Shown here piece by piece: positions 19,771 through 20,403 of a DNA stretch of 20,403 nucleotides. The DNA comes from Apostichopus parvimensis (taxonomy: Eukaryota; Echinodermata; Holothuroidea; Aspidochirotida; Stichopodidae): the NCBI GenBank assembly GCA_000934455.1, contig KN883438.1:105953-126355 (forward strand), read 5' to 3'. A model generated the notes under the pieces. That model did not search any database. It worked only from the letters and a program-made list of their open reading frames with translations, and was not told the DNA's origin. A program made the position numbers and the translations under genes. Positions within the stretch are counted from its first letter, which is position 1. Each line of letters begins with the position of its first letter.

Positions 19771-20403
19771 GTAAGTTGCTGTTTTCCTCCAATGTGGGTC
19801 GCTTATCAATAATTTAAAGGAGATGTAGTCTAACGCTAGGCCTAGCCTATTCCCCTTTGTTCCGCGGGTACCTTTAGCATAGTACATCAGTTATCGATCA
19901 CATTGCACTAGGCCTAGTTCCAAACTTGATAAATTTCTATGATGCTCAAATATATGCAATCGTTTTACGGGGTTGAACATCGATCTCAATAGTAACTTTA
20001 ATTTGTACGCTTTTCGCATTTCTTTACAGTCAGTGAAAACAAGACCTTAATGTTACTAGCCTAGGGATAACATAGGCGGTGAAAACATACCAAATAACAA
20101 AAGTTGTTGAGGCTCAAAGCCTATGCGAAGAACCTCTGGTTGCCTGAAAGTTCATTATGTTTTCTGATTTTTGCCAAAAAAGTGAGACAGAAGAAAGAGT
20201 TAAAGAACAAAAGAAAGAAACAAAGAAATACATGTATATAAAACTATAAGTTTCTTACATTGACACGAGTGTGTGGGCACCATTCTCGACTTAAAATTTA
20301 CGCAATAGCATCACGTCGTCCAATTCTACGGACGGAGAAAGTTGACTATTTTTATAAAAAAAATATTTTTTCCCGTGAAAACTATGTATGCACGTTGGTT
20401 TCA
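19771..20403 (+). other. Start of SMARCC-type intron 1
   Basis: Intron sequence from the consensus GTAAGT to the window end. The second exon, expected to begin with a Y-[IV] motif in the family, is not visible. AGGCCTA motifs lie near 19838 and 19910. Confidence 0.7.

Noticed and set aside
1-20403. CRISPR array, toxin-antitoxin, phage or other prokaryotic system
   Set aside because: No prokaryotic coding density, operons or spacer arrays; all recognised genes have spliceosomal introns and metazoan homologues.

Overview
This is a eukaryotic (metazoan) genomic window: AT-rich (by eye about one third GC), with short exons bounded by GT/AG splice sites, long non-coding stretches, GT microsatellites, homopolymeric G/C tracts and small non-autonomous transposons. 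I recognise three conserved protein-coding genes. They point to a marine invertebrate, because animal-type alternative oxidase is absent from vertebrates and from most insects. The repeat style fits an echinoderm, possibly a sea cucumber, but that is inference.

Layout: (1) About 622-8992, + strand: alternative oxidase (AOX), nine recognisable coding exons joined in consistent phase and giving 297 residues up to the stop. All diiron ligands are intact and the animal-type C-terminal NPFPPGE is present; the exon with the start codon was not found. Its introns carry a 593-bp hAT-like element with perfect 8-bp target duplications (5431-6023), a 138-bp foldback hairpin (6502-6639), a 181-bp inverted-repeat element sitting inside a GT microsatellite (6791-6971), and a cluster of GTACT motifs (4938-5050). 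(2) 8993-about 14361: a 5.4-kb tail-to-tail intergenic region with no gene I can name. (3) 14529-18244, - strand: EMC6, complete in six coding exons (116 aa), including a 20-nt microexon in the middle of the last transmembrane helix. (4) 18245-19659: head-to-head intergenic region. (5) 19660-19770, + strand: first coding exon (37 aa) of a SMARCC1/2-type SWI/SNF subunit, which runs off the window; the rest is intron 1.

The three genes have unrelated jobs: AOX is a non-proton-pumping quinol oxidase of the mitochondrial inner membrane, EMC6 is a core subunit of the ER membrane-protein insertase, and SMARCC is a chromatin-remodelling scaffold. Nothing suggests a functional cluster. The most notable items are the animal AOX itself, the EMC6 microexon with its possible alternative 3' end, and the dense small mobile elements in the AOX introns. 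I see no prokaryotic-type system, CRISPR array or RNA gene.
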